Shown: one piece after another, positions 13,043 through 24,393 of the stretch
Layout: each line of letters opens with the position of its first letter
Position numbering within the stretch: position 1 is the first letter of the stretch
Assembly (NCBI GenBank): GCA_009823395.1
Contig: CM020510.1
Location: forward strand, 3,012,773 to 3,076,772
From: Thamnaconus septentrionalis
Taxonomy: Eukaryota > Chordata > Actinopteri > Tetraodontiformes > Monacanthidae
Direction of reading: 5' to 3'
Length of the DNA: 64,000 bases
Program-made: the position numbers and the translations under genes
The notes under the pieces: model-generated
The model's database searches: none
The model's input: the letters and a program-made list of their open reading frames with translations, nothing else
Told to the model about the DNA's origin: nothing

Positions 13043-13706
13043 AGGTGATGATGGTGGTGATGGGCCTGACTGCGGCTCGCCAGCGGAGACTAGTGGTGGG
13101 GAGGAGGAAAGAAAATAATTCAGCAACAAGAAAAACAACTACATAGAACCTGGTGTGTGTGTGTGTGTGTGTGAGAGAGAGTGCGAGTGACTGTGCAGCC
13201 TGATTGGCCGACTGGCCGACTGAGTGAGTCTCACCTGATTGGGCGGGGTGGTCCTGCTGAGGTGCAGGGTGGGGGCCGACTCCCCCAGCAGGGACTTGAG
13301 GGGCCGGACCTCCGGGGTGCTGCTGGTGCTGCTGTTGGAGGAGCCTGAGATGGAGGCGTGGACGGAGGCCACCGCCCGGGCCTGCTCTGCAGGGACGTAC
13401 CTGGAGGAGAACACCACAGCAATGACACGCGTGTGTGTGTGTGTGTTGGTTTGTGTGGCAGGGGGGTCAGAGCAGGAACGGGGACTCGGTCCAGCTGCGC
13501 TACTGGGACGGCGACGGTCCAGTTGGCTCTCACCATCTCTTCTTCTCGTACTTGTCCTGGAGGAACTCCTTGACTTTCTGCGACTCTCGGAAGTCCGGCA
13601 CCGACAAGGTTCTGTCGTCGTAGAGGCCCAGCCAGATCTGCTTGCACGCCTGCAGACAGACAGAGGGACAGACAGAGGGACAGAGGGACAGACAGACAGA
13701 CAGAGG

Positions 13707-13753
<47 letters not shown>

Positions 13754-13810
13754 GGACAGACAGAGGGACAGACAGAGGGACAGACAGAGGGACAGACAGA
13801 CAGACAGAGG

Positions 13811-13841
<31 letters not shown>

Positions 13842-13866
13842 GGACAGACAGACAGACAGACAGAAG

Positions 13867-13928
<62 letters not shown>

Positions 13929-13930
13929 GG

Positions 13931-13965
<35 letters not shown>

Positions 13966-16357
13966 TGGTGTTAAACTGGGAACAGAACAGTGAGGGTCTC
14001 CGACTGGCGGCGACCTCCACAGTGTTGCTGCCGCTCAGGTTACTCGCGCTGGTGGAGCAGCAGCTGAAAATAAAGGTGCTAAAGATAAAAAAAGGCCACT
14101 GGAGGATGTTTGTCTCCGCCGTCGCACCGGGCAGCTTTTAATAGGCTCAGCCAAGTGGAGCAGGAAGTCCCGCCCCTTGGACAGGCGGCGGAGTGATACA
14201 GATTAAAAGCCACGGCGTGGAGGAGAGGGGGAAAAAAAGGAAAAGTGAGAGAGTGTGAGAGTGACCTCCACCGTCAGGTGGTGCAGTCAGTGGCTCCGCC
14301 CACCTCGTTGCCGTGCTTCTGCAGGAATTCGATTTCCTGTTGCGTGAAGGTCGTCATGGAGATGGATTTGACTCTGTGAGGTGGGTTCAGTCCTCGGCTG
14401 CAGGTGGGAGAGAGAGAGAGAGGAGAGAGAGGTTACTGAGAGGGGGGGGGGATCTGCAGTCAGGCTGCATGATTAATCGATCTGGATTCACACTTGCGGC
14501 GTGTCATTTCTGAATGCCGGCGATTCTCTCACATTTCCTCTCATTCGGGACGTCAGCAGGCAAGAAAACAAGCGCTGCTAAATGACGAGGCAGCAGTGCA
14601 CCGCGTGATGCACAACAGTGGCGGTGGGTGGGAGAACCTTGCACTGCGTCAGAAGCGCCGTCTAACCGACAACGTGAAGGCGTGAAATGCTGTAGGAGAA
14701 GCTGCTTCAGTCAATGGTGCAGCGGAAGAAGAAGAAGATTTTATTGGTCCCATATTGGGGAAGTTTCAAGGAAAGCGCAGTGTCCTCGAACCAAAGAAGG
14801 GACCACATTCCGCGGTCTGGAAGTTCTTCAGTTTCAGAGAAAACGACGAAAGCCAGAAGAACGCCACACGCAATGAGTGTCTCAACTTCCTCGCAGCACC
14901 ACAAGGAAACAAATCACGTTTCTACAACCACCTCAAACATCACTGAAGCCTGAACACGGTGACCGAATTGAGTTCTCAGTAAAGAATCTTTAAAACGGTT
15001 GGCTGCAGAAAAAAGGACCGGGTTTTATTCCACGACCGCGTATCATCAGGAAGCAGGACCATGGAAGACACTGGTGTTCACTGTACGATGATGCAGTTGT
15101 GACTGTTCCTTCCTTCCTTCCGACGAATAAAGGTAATAAATATTTGTTTTGGGGGTGGGGGGGGATAATTGTGAGAGAATGTCTGTGCAGACAGACAGAC
15201 GACAGACAGCGAGGCTCCCATTAGCGGCACTGAGCTCCTCGGCTACGTGAAGTGAACTGGTCACGTGACTCCACACATCACGTCCGCTGACGTGTGCAGA
15301 GCCACCTGGTGGCAGCGTCGAAAGCTTTTAGTCACCTTGGAGAGGTTTTTCCAAGTTGAGCCGTTTTCACTGCTGTTTTCTTCATTACCATATTTAGGTT
15401 CAGCGCCTTTCTAGGCGTCATGGAAACGCAGCTTACGCCACAGATAAAGGCTTTGTGTGTCATTATTTTGATGTACTGGTTAAAAACACATGCAGAGTAC
15501 AACAGCAGAACACAGGTGTGAAGATTTACGCAAGTTCAGTCAAACAGGCGTCCAAAATAGGTGGCGAAAAAAAAGACAATCATGACTCATGGAAAAAATA
15601 ATCGATAGATTAGTCGACGACAAAAATAGCGTTGGTGGCAGCCCTACAACTGACCCCCACTGCTACTACTGCTACTGTTGCTACTGCTACTGTTGCTACT
15701 GCTACTACTAATGCTACTGCTGACCAGCGACACAATGACGAGGAGCCGCAGTCACAGAAACACGAGACTGGACGGCTGAATTATTCAAAGCAGCTCGACT
15801 CCGTCACGTCTGTCGGCTAATTAGCCCGCGGCTTACAGTGTGAGTGTGTGAACAAGCCAAGCCAGGCCACACACACACACACACACACAACCACATGACT
15901 TAATCATGCTTCTCGTCAGACAGCTGATTGGTTGGACCCAGAGGAGACAGTAGCTGCATCTCCATGACCCCCTAGAATTGCACAAAACCTAAATATGGCA
16001 GCAGATGTGACGTACGGGGGTCACGTGACCAGAAAATGACGCGTTATGTTTAAAATATTACAACTATTTTTGACAGCAAACAAAAGCAAACGTAATTCTT
16101 ATGCTTATGTGCTCCACACCATTCGATGGAAACACCTGCAGATCACAATGACACCATGTTGAAATTTTAGAAACATGGCTTTTATTTTGTAATGGAACCG
16201 CAGCTGCTGTTCTTCTGCCAGTGCTCTCTGTGACATGCACTGGAGGGGATCAGCTCGTCCAATCAGCCGTCAGCTCGTTAAAACATCAGCCACGTATTTA
16301 CACACGGGGTGCAGTGCAGTTTATTTTCTGGGGGGGGAACCTGTTACACTGGACGTG

Positions 16358-16401
<44 letters not shown>

Positions 16402-16774
16402 TGTTGGAGTGTATTTGAGTTTGAATACGTCTCCCTGCACTCTGGCTTTGTTTAACAGGCAGCAAGTCAAACCAAGACATTCAAAACATCGCTGCTGTGT
16501 TAACGCTCACAAAGTCGCAACGACTGTGAGATTTTTTTTTTTTTTTCACGTTACACCAATGATGACGATGAGCTCCTTTGCATCTCAGCAACCACCGAGT
16601 TCAGCCGTGTGCCGTCTCTCGAGTGGTGGCGCCCCCTAGTGGAAAGCCCCGTATTGCAGCGAGTAAAATAATAACGATGCTCCTCCTCCACAGCGTGAAG
16701 CCGGGAAAACTCGAGTCATTTGCATCGTGCAAAAGTGCTGCAGGGGCGAGCGGGACTGGCTTCAGGCTTCAAAG

Positions 16775-16840
<66 letters not shown>

Positions 16841-17085
16841 CAAGTGAGCACTCGTCCTTCTGCAGTGACGTCTCGCTCATCGACACCTTTCCGAAGCACT
16901 GCCAGCAGCAGCAGCAAAAACAAAATAAAACCCAGCGATGAAAAATGTGGGGGGGGTCTTAAAGCGACGGCGCCTGTTTGTTTGCAGCAGCAGCACCGTC
17001 ACGCTCCATCACACCCCACCGGCGGCCGGGTCCCTGGAGGTCACAGTGGAAGCTGCTTCCTGACACCACGATCAGGCCGAGCGGG

Positions 17086-17128
<43 letters not shown>

Positions 17129-20100
17129 TCCTGCAGGAACCGGCTCCACCTTCCCCTGGAATGTGTGTTTACACAGTGGATTCCAGCTCCACCCATCAAA
17201 CAACCTCGAGATCCTTCCTGCTGCGGCAGGACGAGACTCGGGCACGACGATGTTGGATAACGCTCAACATATTTCCACAGCAGCATCAGCCGGGAGCAGG
17301 AAGTGTTCCATAAAACAACAACAACAAAAAAATAAAGAGATCAAGAGACGAGCAGGACGACAAACGCGTCGACGGCTCTGCCGCCTCCACCAGCGAGGAA
17401 AGAAGCTGCTGGCTTAGACGGAAAAGTTGCTGGATGACGTCATCGCCGCATTCGCATAATGGATCACGCACATGTCATCGCAACTGACTGAATGCGAGAG
17501 GAACAAAGTGATGGGAGAGAGAAATAAATGTGATGAATTAACTTCTGACAGAACAAAGACACTCACTGGCAGGGTGACTGCTCCTCTCGTCTTCCTAAAT
17601 TTGATTTGGTTTCCTTCTCCTTACTTTATGCTACACGTAGGTGGAGCCAGCGACAAGTCACCAGTTTTGAATAACCAGAACCATAGTGCACACCAGTGTT
17701 GTAGTCGAGACCGCAGCAACCGAGACCAAGACATTATCAAGACAAGAGAGCATCGAGATTGAAGCCAAACCAAGACATTTGGGGTTTGAGACCAAAGACC
17801 AGACCAAGACTTTATATATATCAAAGAAAAATAACAACAAAACAGAAAAAATGACCAGTATCTCTTTTAAATACAAGTTTGCTTCTAAATCGAACAGCAA
17901 CATCTCTTTTCAGCAAGATATCGTCGATTCATTTCCAGTGACATCGTGCTGCTTTGCCAAATACTATGAACCAGTTTCTTGGCTTCATAAAATTCAAAAA
18001 TCAATGAACCAGGACTAAGGGGGCAGGTGGGTCACTCTGGGCGTCGCCAAGAGAGCGTAAAAACAGCTGGATTCTGTTCCGTTATTATCGTGTCACTGCA
18101 GTCTTGGCTGAAGTCTCGATCAAAAACCCAGAGTCCGTCCAGTCCGAGACAAGACCCAGTAAAAACACGTCCGAGTTTGAGACGATACCAAGAACCTTAT
18201 GAAAGTGGTCTGGAGACCAAGACCAATCTGGAGGACAAACGATACGTGGTTTCACATCAGAGTTGCACAAAAGCCTCCAAGAACGCCAGACAGAGCCGGT
18301 AGATTTGTCACGATTAGTCGCTTTTCTGGGGAAAAAAGGAGAAGCAGCCTTTGAGCACTGTGTGAAAATGGAGCGACAAAGTCGGCAAGTTGGCAAAGTG
18401 GTGCAGAAAGCCACATCCCGCCCCCCCCAACCCCCGCAAACTTCCTGCAGACGACCGTCTCGTTCTGTAAATGTCACCGCCGTCGTTTCGTTCCGTGTGA
18501 AACGTGAGGGACGGCAAGAGAAAAGTGACAAAAAAAATGTGGGGGAGGTTGGAGGGGGGTTAATGAAATTCAACTCAGTCACGTTCGAGAGAGAGAGAGA
18601 GGAGGTGTGCTGGGGAAAGGTGAGCAGATGGGATCCGGTCAACTGGCGGTGGGAGCAGTGAGACGGAGGGCAAACACAACGTTAATCTCAACCCTTTTTT
18701 CCAGCGGCAGAGTCGAATAATCTTCACTTTTATAGCCGGGGGGGGGTCAGGGGCGGAAGTGAGGGGCAGCACCGGCTGATTGTGCAGATTAACTTGGCGA
18801 TCCTCTGCAGACTGAAGCTCAACACGGCCATTAGAGCGCAGGGAGCAGAGGAGGGATGACTCGTGGATTAACTGGCCAGCAAATGCAACCCCCAGTCACA
18901 ATAGAATAATCATTACTCACAAAGTGAAAATTGCCAGAACCATTTCCATAAAGCATTAGGAAGAGTGTGCGTCAGAGATTATTATTATTATTATTATCAT
19001 CATCATCATTATTGTGTTGCCAGTTCAAAGGCTGCTGCTAATTTACTGCGTGCGTGCACAGACTGATGATGCAGCTGCACGCAGATAATAACCTGTTTAC
19101 AGGATCCACCACTATTTATTTATTCAGCCATAACTGGAGCGGGTTTAAGGCCGCAGGCGACACATCTTCCCTCTGGTTCAGCTGTCAAAATGACTTCCAG
19201 GTGAAGTGAAGAAGTTCACCTGGAAGACAAGAGTGTGCTTTTAATTCAAGTTTAATTAATTCCAAAATGCCCGGGGTTGTTAAACAGAGGCACAACCAGT
19301 AAAGGTCATTGTGATTGCGGTGAGCGCTTGTATTGCTGCGGGTCACAAAAACAACAGCTGCGTTTCCATGACCTCCATGGTGGCGCACAACCCAAATATC
19401 GCAATAATGGTGATGGAAAGAGCGAAACTTGGAAAAAACTCTCAAATACGGTGAGGTGGGGGTCACTGACCAGCGAAAATGGCGCGTTGTGTTTGGACGG
19501 AGGATGAGACTGAATATAAATATTATTTTTTTTTTACAAGTACTCAAAGAGGAAAATACAACAACCATTCCTGGCAGCAAACGTAAACACATGAAAGCCT
19601 AACGTAATCCTCATCCCAGGTTATGCATTTCGAGTTGGCACCATTCAACGGAAACACCTGCAAATCACAATTGTACTCTGTTGAAATTTTAAAAACATGG
19701 CTTTTATTATTTATGAAACGCAGCCAATGAGGCGTTAACTTTGACTGAATGTGAAGCATTTTGCATTTTTGATGACCCGTTTTTCTCTGTGATGATGATG
19801 ATGATGATGATTACAGATGCTAATAATAACAACAACTAGACTGTGTTCTAAACTCGGCCACCTCTCCCAACGTGACTTTCTTTCTTCCCTCCTTTCGTCA
19901 AGACCACGCCCAATTCCAAGGCAGCGATCACTGACAAACGGCCACATTTTTTTTCCTTCGGCTCTCGCTCCAAACTGCTCGCCTTTCCCCCAGAATCCAT
20001 CAGCACACATCGCCGACACCTCCGATTAGCCAGCTAGCATTGATAAAGGTCGTGAAAGATGACGACGCAACGAGAACAAACAAAGCTCTCCTATCGCTGA

Positions 20101-21138
20101 ATATTCAAGGCTGTGCACCCCCCGCCCCCTTACTCGCGGGGCTGTCGCCAACCAACCACGTGATTCCGTGGAGATACAGTAGATGAAACACGGCAGAGAC
20201 ATTTAAGGGTGGTGGTGGTGATGTCCAAGTTAGCACACCCCGTTATATTTAATGCGGCCGGTATCGAGCAGTCCACTTTAAACGGTCGTTGCCAACAGCA
20301 ACTAGTTAGTAGGAGCAGTTCAGTTTCGGCCTATTTTACAAATCAATTCAAATACAAACAACATTCGATCGAAGTTCGTTTGGTAAAAATGGGACTCCCC
20401 AGAAGCTATCTACAGCTGCCGAACCTAAAACCCAAGGCTTCTTCAGGTTCCCCAGATACAAAGATACCCACCCTCCCTCTCCCTCTCACACAAACATACA
20501 TCAGATACTGGCGCATGAAATACATACATGGATGCATGCATGCATACACTAAATAAAGAGAGAAGTTCATCATTTTAAATTAGTTTTAGAATACGACATT
20601 ATTTAATAATAGAAGAAGAAGAAGGCGAAGAAGAAGAATTTAGCTAAGACCGCTAGCTTCCAGCTGTGCAGTGAAATTTAACTCGCTAGCTCAAGTTAGC
20701 TTGCGACTTTAGCCACGAATCTATCAGACTGACCTAGCCCAGCCCGGCTTGGCTCGGCTCGTCTCGCCTCGGCGAGAGGGTTTCCCAACAGCTTAAGACT
20801 CCAAACAGCTGGATAACCCAACCCGAGTTAGCTAAGGCACGGTCGGCTAGCCGCTAGCCGAGAGATACCTCATGTTGCGTCCCCGGGACTAGAAAAAAAA
20901 ATGATTATACTTAACTTGTGCGCCATTTTCGAGCTATAAGGTCATGGGTTAACACTTAAATAATAACTTACAGGATGCCGGAGCATGAGGTGCACACGAA
21001 GGAGCCCACGGTCATGTTGGCGTAGGTCGGGCCGCGCTGGTCGCAGTCGAAGCACTTTCTGTTGGGGGGCAAACTCGTCATTTCCCGCAGCATCTTGAGG
21101 TGTTTCTCCTCCTGCTTCCGCTTGGCGCTCGACGCCAT
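7707..21138 (-). CDS. agfg1: ArfGAP with FG repeats 1 (Rab/Hrb)
   Basis: Clathrin-vesicle and nucleoporin-like adaptor. Exons: 21138-20972, 14397-14304, 13649-13534, 13400-13235, 13089-12849, 12633-12529, 11841-11770, 10929-10717, 9821-9635, 9285-9203, 9089-8955, 8244-8089, 7955-7861 and 7766-7707; all phases close, about 629 residues (human 562). Exon 1 has the ArfGAP zinc finger (CFDC followed by CTSC) after the [19 protein letters not shown] opening. Exons 2-3 finish the GAP fold ([35 protein letters not shown]). Later exons hold ANFAHF, NPF, FGQ and DRYAALA motifs, ending [13 protein letters not shown] as in human. Oddities are a 20-glutamine run after six histidines (exon 5), a poly-alanine run (exon 11), and a weak GTCCGT donor after exon 13. 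Exon 7 (24 codons, no close human match) may be optional. Intron 1 is 6.6 kb and full of repeats. Confidence 0.95.
8327..8400 (+). mobile_element. Fragment of a hAT-like short element
   Basis: Begins GGGCTGCAACTG and continues with clustered ATCGA/TCGAT words, the look of common teleost hAT-derived inverted-repeat elements. Only one end is recognisable. Confidence 0.4.
8536..8692 (+). repeat. Dispersed repeat shared with 23930-24085
   Basis: The stretch from GAGTTATTTAACGC through TGATGTCTTCAGTATC and TGCAGTGTAGAAAG recurs, diverged, inside mrpl44 intron 1. Both copies end in a phrase close to GTGTCCAAACTTTTG. Family unknown. Confidence 0.55.
9446..9490 (+). repeat. (GT)n followed by (GA)n microsatellite
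   Basis: Compound simple repeat in agfg1 intron 9; GATA/GATAG-rich repeats continue to about 9600. A (CAGA)n run sits at 9857-9892 and an (ATCC)n run at 10130-10172. Confidence 0.85.
11034..11294 (+). mobile_element. Inverted-repeat MITE, family A (copy 1)
   Basis: Opens GAGCTGCGATTCCATGA and ends ACGGAAACGCAGCTAC, an inverted pair. The interior includes TTGTGCACAACCCAAATA, a GTCACGTGAC palindrome and GCTTTTATTTTGCGAAAA, all shared with the other copies at 15951, 19354, 32892, 48125 and 51505. No transposase frame, so a non-autonomous DNA element. Confidence 0.7.
12061..12355 (+). repeat. (AG)30 tract followed by GGA-rich purine run
   Basis: Perfect AG dinucleotide run to 12120, then almost pure purine DNA to 12355 in agfg1 intron 6. 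On the agfg1 transcript this is a long pyrimidine-rich stretch. Confidence 0.85.
12982..13041 (-). repeat. Coding (CAG)20 run in agfg1 exon 5
   Basis: Twenty uninterrupted CAG codons on the minus strand, flanked by six histidine codons and CTG on one side and [14 protein letters not shown] on the other. The human protein has only a short QQQ at this place. Confidence 0.9.
13651..13965 (+). repeat. (CAGACAGA)/(CAGAGGGA) minisatellite touching agfg1 exon 3
   Basis: About 315 bases of CAGA-type units with interspersed AGGGA variants. The last unit supplies the CTGCAG acceptor of agfg1 exon 3 (exon starts 13649 on the minus strand), so the pre-mRNA reads (CUGU)n up to the splice site. Confidence 0.9.
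14460..15645 (+). mobile_element. Decayed hAT-like element (limits tentative)
   Basis: The left end reads GGCTGCATGATTAATCGAT. The right end reads, on the minus strand, GGGCTGCCACCAACGC and then TCGACTAATCTATCG. Both resemble hAT-type ends in fish. Between them lie a BED-finger remnant (14755-14946) and a nested reverse fragment of MITE family A (15246-15436). Target-site duplications were not identified. Confidence 0.4.
14755..14946 (+). pseudogene. Remnant BED zinc finger of a ZBED/hAT transposase
   Basis: A frame of about 63 codons reads [14 protein letters not shown], then [21 protein letters not shown] and KHH before a stop. This is the BED finger layout (VWKxFxF, a degraded CxxC, GN-S-L--HL--HH), with the first cysteine pair damaged. 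There is no start or downstream catalytic part, so it is a transposon fossil in agfg1 intron 1. Confidence 0.5.
15951..16207 (+). mobile_element. MITE family A (copy 2)
   Basis: Opens GTAGCTGCATCTCCATGAC, contains ACGTACGGGGGTCACGTGAC and ACCATTCGATGGAAACACC, and ends AATGGAACCGCAGCTG. Lies in agfg1 intron 1. Confidence 0.65.
16352..16400 (+). repeat. (GT)n microsatellite
   Basis: About 24 GT units in agfg1 intron 1. Other simple runs in the same intron are (GA)n at 16780-16837, (CTGT)n at 17088-17127, and ATT/ATC repeats near 18979-19010. Confidence 0.85.
17694..18235 (+). mobile_element. Inverted-repeat element, family D (copy 1)
   Basis: Starts AGTGTTGTAGTCGAGACC and is built of GAGACCAAGACC-type words. 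Its core (ATGACCAGTATCTCTTTTAA, then GTTTGCTTCTAAAT) is shared with copies at 22625-23009 and 55280-55622. No coding capacity. Confidence 0.65.
19354..19725 (+). mobile_element. MITE family A (copy 3, near full length)
   Basis: Opens CAGCTGCGTTTCCATGACC and ends TATGAAACGCAG. About 370 bases, with the family interior CATTCAACGGAAACACCTGC and AACATGGCTTTTATT. Lies in agfg1 intron 1. Confidence 0.7.
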
Positions 21139-21420
21139 GCTGACTAAAACGGGCTGGAAGTGACAAAAAAAACACAGAGGGGCTAAACTACACCGAGGAA
21201 CAAGTGGTTGTGCTTCTATCGGCGGTGGCCGGGCCGAGCGAAGCGAAGGGCGGATAGGGGGGACGGCTGCGTGCGGATCCGCTGTCCCTGCTGGGCCCTG
21301 GTTGGCTGGCTGGCGTCAGGCTCAAACTGCGAGCTTGAGGCGGCTGGATAGATTAAAGCGGCACATCCGGGTACTTTGGCCCAGCGGTCCGTGCTCCGTA
21401 CTGCCCTCACGTGGCCAAAG
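21139..21420 (-). promoter_or_regulatory. agfg1 promoter region
   Basis: GC- and CpG-rich DNA upstream of the agfg1 ATG, in the 800-base gap between agfg1 and the 3' end of mrpl44. Position and composition suggest a CpG-type promoter; no specific factor site is claimed. Confidence 0.45.
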
Positions 21421-21936
21421 ATGGAATGGTTGGACGCGTTCTCAAGGTCTCTCGGTATTTCAGGCCAGTTTACTCCGAACAGGTCGTCACATTCTGGATC
21501 CATTCAATCCATTAGCTGGAATCCTCTGTTATTTTTCTTGTTTGTTTGCTGGCCCAGAGAGTTTAAGTCTATCCATAAAATAATAACAATAAAATAAATC
21601 TCTAAAGCTGTTTACTGAAAAACTCATGCAAAGATTAAAAATCTTTACACATTCATTCAATTTAATCAAGAATAAAAATAAAAACAAAGGAAATGACACG
21701 ATGTATAAATGACTTTGCTTTATTTATTACAGTTGATTAAACTGCTGTTTTACTATTTACAAGAACCAAGAGAAAATTTGTCAGGATGAACACAGTTTTA
21801 TTTAACTTGCTACTAAACAGGAGACTTGTTTCGGACTGATGTTACTCTCCTTTGGAGCAATATTTGGCTGTCCTTGTTTCGCATTATTTCCTTCACATCA
21901 TCCACATAATTGGGGAGGAGGACCGTTGTCAGCTGA

Positions 21937-24393
21937 TTAACTACTGCTGACAGACTGGAGGACTTGCTGCTGCGGAGGCGGAGGAGGTGGAGAAAAGTCG
22001 ATGGGTTTGCGGCTCTCTGTGTAACCGTAGAGCTTCCGCAGGGCGACGCGCGCTGCCTCTTCCTCCGCCGCGGCCAGCGTCTCTCCGGGACCCTGAGCCA
22101 GAAGCTTCTTGTCACTGAAAGCACAAGGGGGAGTGGGGGGGAAGCATGACAACATTACACACAGGTGGGTTAAAGGTCAAGTGTTTAATATTTGTAGATT
22201 TTGAGAAGAAACAGCAACATCAAGTGGTGACATTTTAGATTGCAGTGCTCCTTCACTCTCCCTCCCCCTCCTGAGTTTGCCAGAGAGCACACAAACCTGG
22301 ATACCTTGCTAACCTTCTTCTTCATTGGTTTATTTGAGGATGTGAGCATTTACCCTAAAAACGAAATGTGCTGTCAGGCAGCAAGGTGGCAGCAGACTGG
22401 GAGCAAGATTCTTGCTCTTGTATAATCTTATATATAAATAAGAACCGATCTAAGGGTAGGAAAACCAAATTCCCCTTTATTGTACTGCATGTATACACTT
22501 TTATCGATGCGTTTGTGGGCAGTATATTAAGCTTCAACCACGATAAAATCATAAATCAGGCCAAATATTACACACTGGACCTTTAAATTTGCACGTTTTC
22601 CCGGTAGTCGGGGCTGAGGTGAGCTAGTGTTGCAGCACTGGAGGTTGGTCTTGGTCTCCAGACCACTTGCTAATGGTCTTGGACTAAGACGCATTTTTAT
22701 TGAGTCTGGTCTCGGACTGGACGGACTTGGGATTTTTCACCCAGACCAGTCGAGACTCAGCCAACACTACAATGACACGATAATAAATAATAATTAATAA
22801 TTAAAAAGATAATTAAAAGATACATTGCTGAAAACAGATGCTGTTCCATTTAGAAGCAAAAAAATAAAATAAAATAAGATACTGGTCATTTTTTCTGTTT
22901 TGTTATTTTTCTTTGATATATAAACTCTTGGTCTGGTCTTGGTCTCGATACTCCCTAGTCTTGATAGGGTCTTGGTCTCGGTTGGTGCGGTCTTGACTAC
23001 AATACTAATGTGAGCGTACGCACCTGTACAAACCCACAAAGTAGAGCGGTAGGACGGTGCTGGCTCCGGCCGCCCTGATGAGGCGAGGCTCCGGCAGAGG
23101 GACGTTCCTCCTGCTCAGCTCCTCCACCAGCAGCCCCATCGGATTGACAACCGTCCACATGTCAAACAGGTCTCTGCCAATCAGCTGAGTGACCAAGAAA
23201 TCCTGCAGGAGAAAAACACTCAGCTCATATTTTTGACTTTAGACAAAAAAAAAAACAACATTAAACACACATTATTTATTGATGGACAATGAAGCTCCTC
23301 CCACCCTGAGAAATAGGCCAGCTCGCTCCGCTCCGCTGCTCTCCAGCAGCGCTCCGACCACTGCCAGGAAGGTCGAGTGGAGCACGTCGTCAGGAACGGG
23401 ACACTCAGCACTCATGGTTAGATCCTCCACGCCGATGTTCCTGGCCACGTGGGCCAAGAGCGCCGGACCGGTGAGGTGCCCCACAATGCTCTGCACCGCC
23501 TTGGCAGGCAGACTCGGGAAGGAGGCGCTGCAAAAGTCCGTCAGGAAGCCGTCTGTGAACGCGGCTCCCGTCTTGCTCAGCTCCACGTTGTGTTCCAGGG
23601 CAAGCGCTGTGCCGTCGGCATCCACACCGAGGCCCAGCCGCCTCTGCTGTTCCGCCTGCAGGTAGCACGGGTTGACGAGGGCCGTCTTCAGGAGCGGCGT
23701 GGAGAAGTTCTCGTGAAGGCGCAGGCTGAATGCCTGCACCTCAGCGTGGTAATCCCAGTGAGGCTTCTGAGAGCTGAGACACACAGGAAGCAGAATTTAA
23801 ACATTATCAGGTCGTAGTTACCTTGCAGGAGGCCAGAATGATGCCGGAAAAGATGAGGAATGTTTTAGTTCTGAGTAGCTGTGTTTCCATTACATTTTTT
23901 TTTTCGCAAAAATAAAAGCAATATTTCCAGAGTTATTTAACGCGCTTTTCTTTGCTGCAGAATTACATATATCTTGATTTTATATTTGATGTCTTCAGTA
24001 TCCATCTGCAGTGTAGAAAGTTGTAAAGATAAAAAATAAATAAAAAAAAAAGATGCATGAGAAGGTGTGTCCAAACTTTTGTCTGGTAGTGTATTTTTTA
24101 ATACCGTACTATTATGAGCTAAACAGGCTAGAGGAGCAGACAGACACACGGTTGGCCTTGAGACGCTCCCTGGCTGACTGACTGACTAGCTCGCTAGCTC
24201 GCTAGCCCTAGCCTCACCGTGGCTCCGGTGGCGGAGGTCCTTCCAGCTTCAACTTCTTGGCCATGAGGTAGGTGTACGCCTTCATCCATCGCTTCTTCTC
24301 CCGGACCTGTACTAGCGACACGCTGCGGCAAACGCGCTGGCAGTGAATGCCCAAAGTCAGCATGCCGCGACTGGCTATGTAGCCGGACGCCAT
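21937..24393 (-). CDS. mrpl44: Mitochondrial large-subunit ribosomal protein L44
   Basis: RNase III-like plus dsRNA-binding protein of the mitochondrial 39S subunit. Exons: 24393-24218, 23773-23305, 23202-23024 and 22114-21937; phases close to 333 residues (human 332). The start gives [15 protein letters not shown], a basic leader suited to mitochondrial import. Family blocks are [20 protein letters not shown], an RNase III-like domain through [16 protein letters not shown] and [20 protein letters not shown], then a C-terminal dsRBD ([31 protein letters not shown]). A proline-rich tail precedes the TAA. TTTATT near 21720 is a minus-strand poly(A) signal. Intron 1 carries repeats at 23876-24085 and intron 3 a family D element. 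It shares a divergent promoter with dnaaf1. Confidence 0.94.
22625..23009. mobile_element. Inverted-repeat element, family D (copy 2)
   Basis: Ends TAGTGTTGCAG and CTTGACTACAATACTA. It fills about 385 of the 909 bases of mrpl44 intron 3 and stops 15 bases from the exon 3 donor (exon end 23024). Confidence 0.7.

Noticed and set aside
13139..14141. Frames of about 300 codons on both strands
   Set aside because: They are created by the CAGA minisatellite, which is open in several frames, and overlap real agfg1 exons in other frames.
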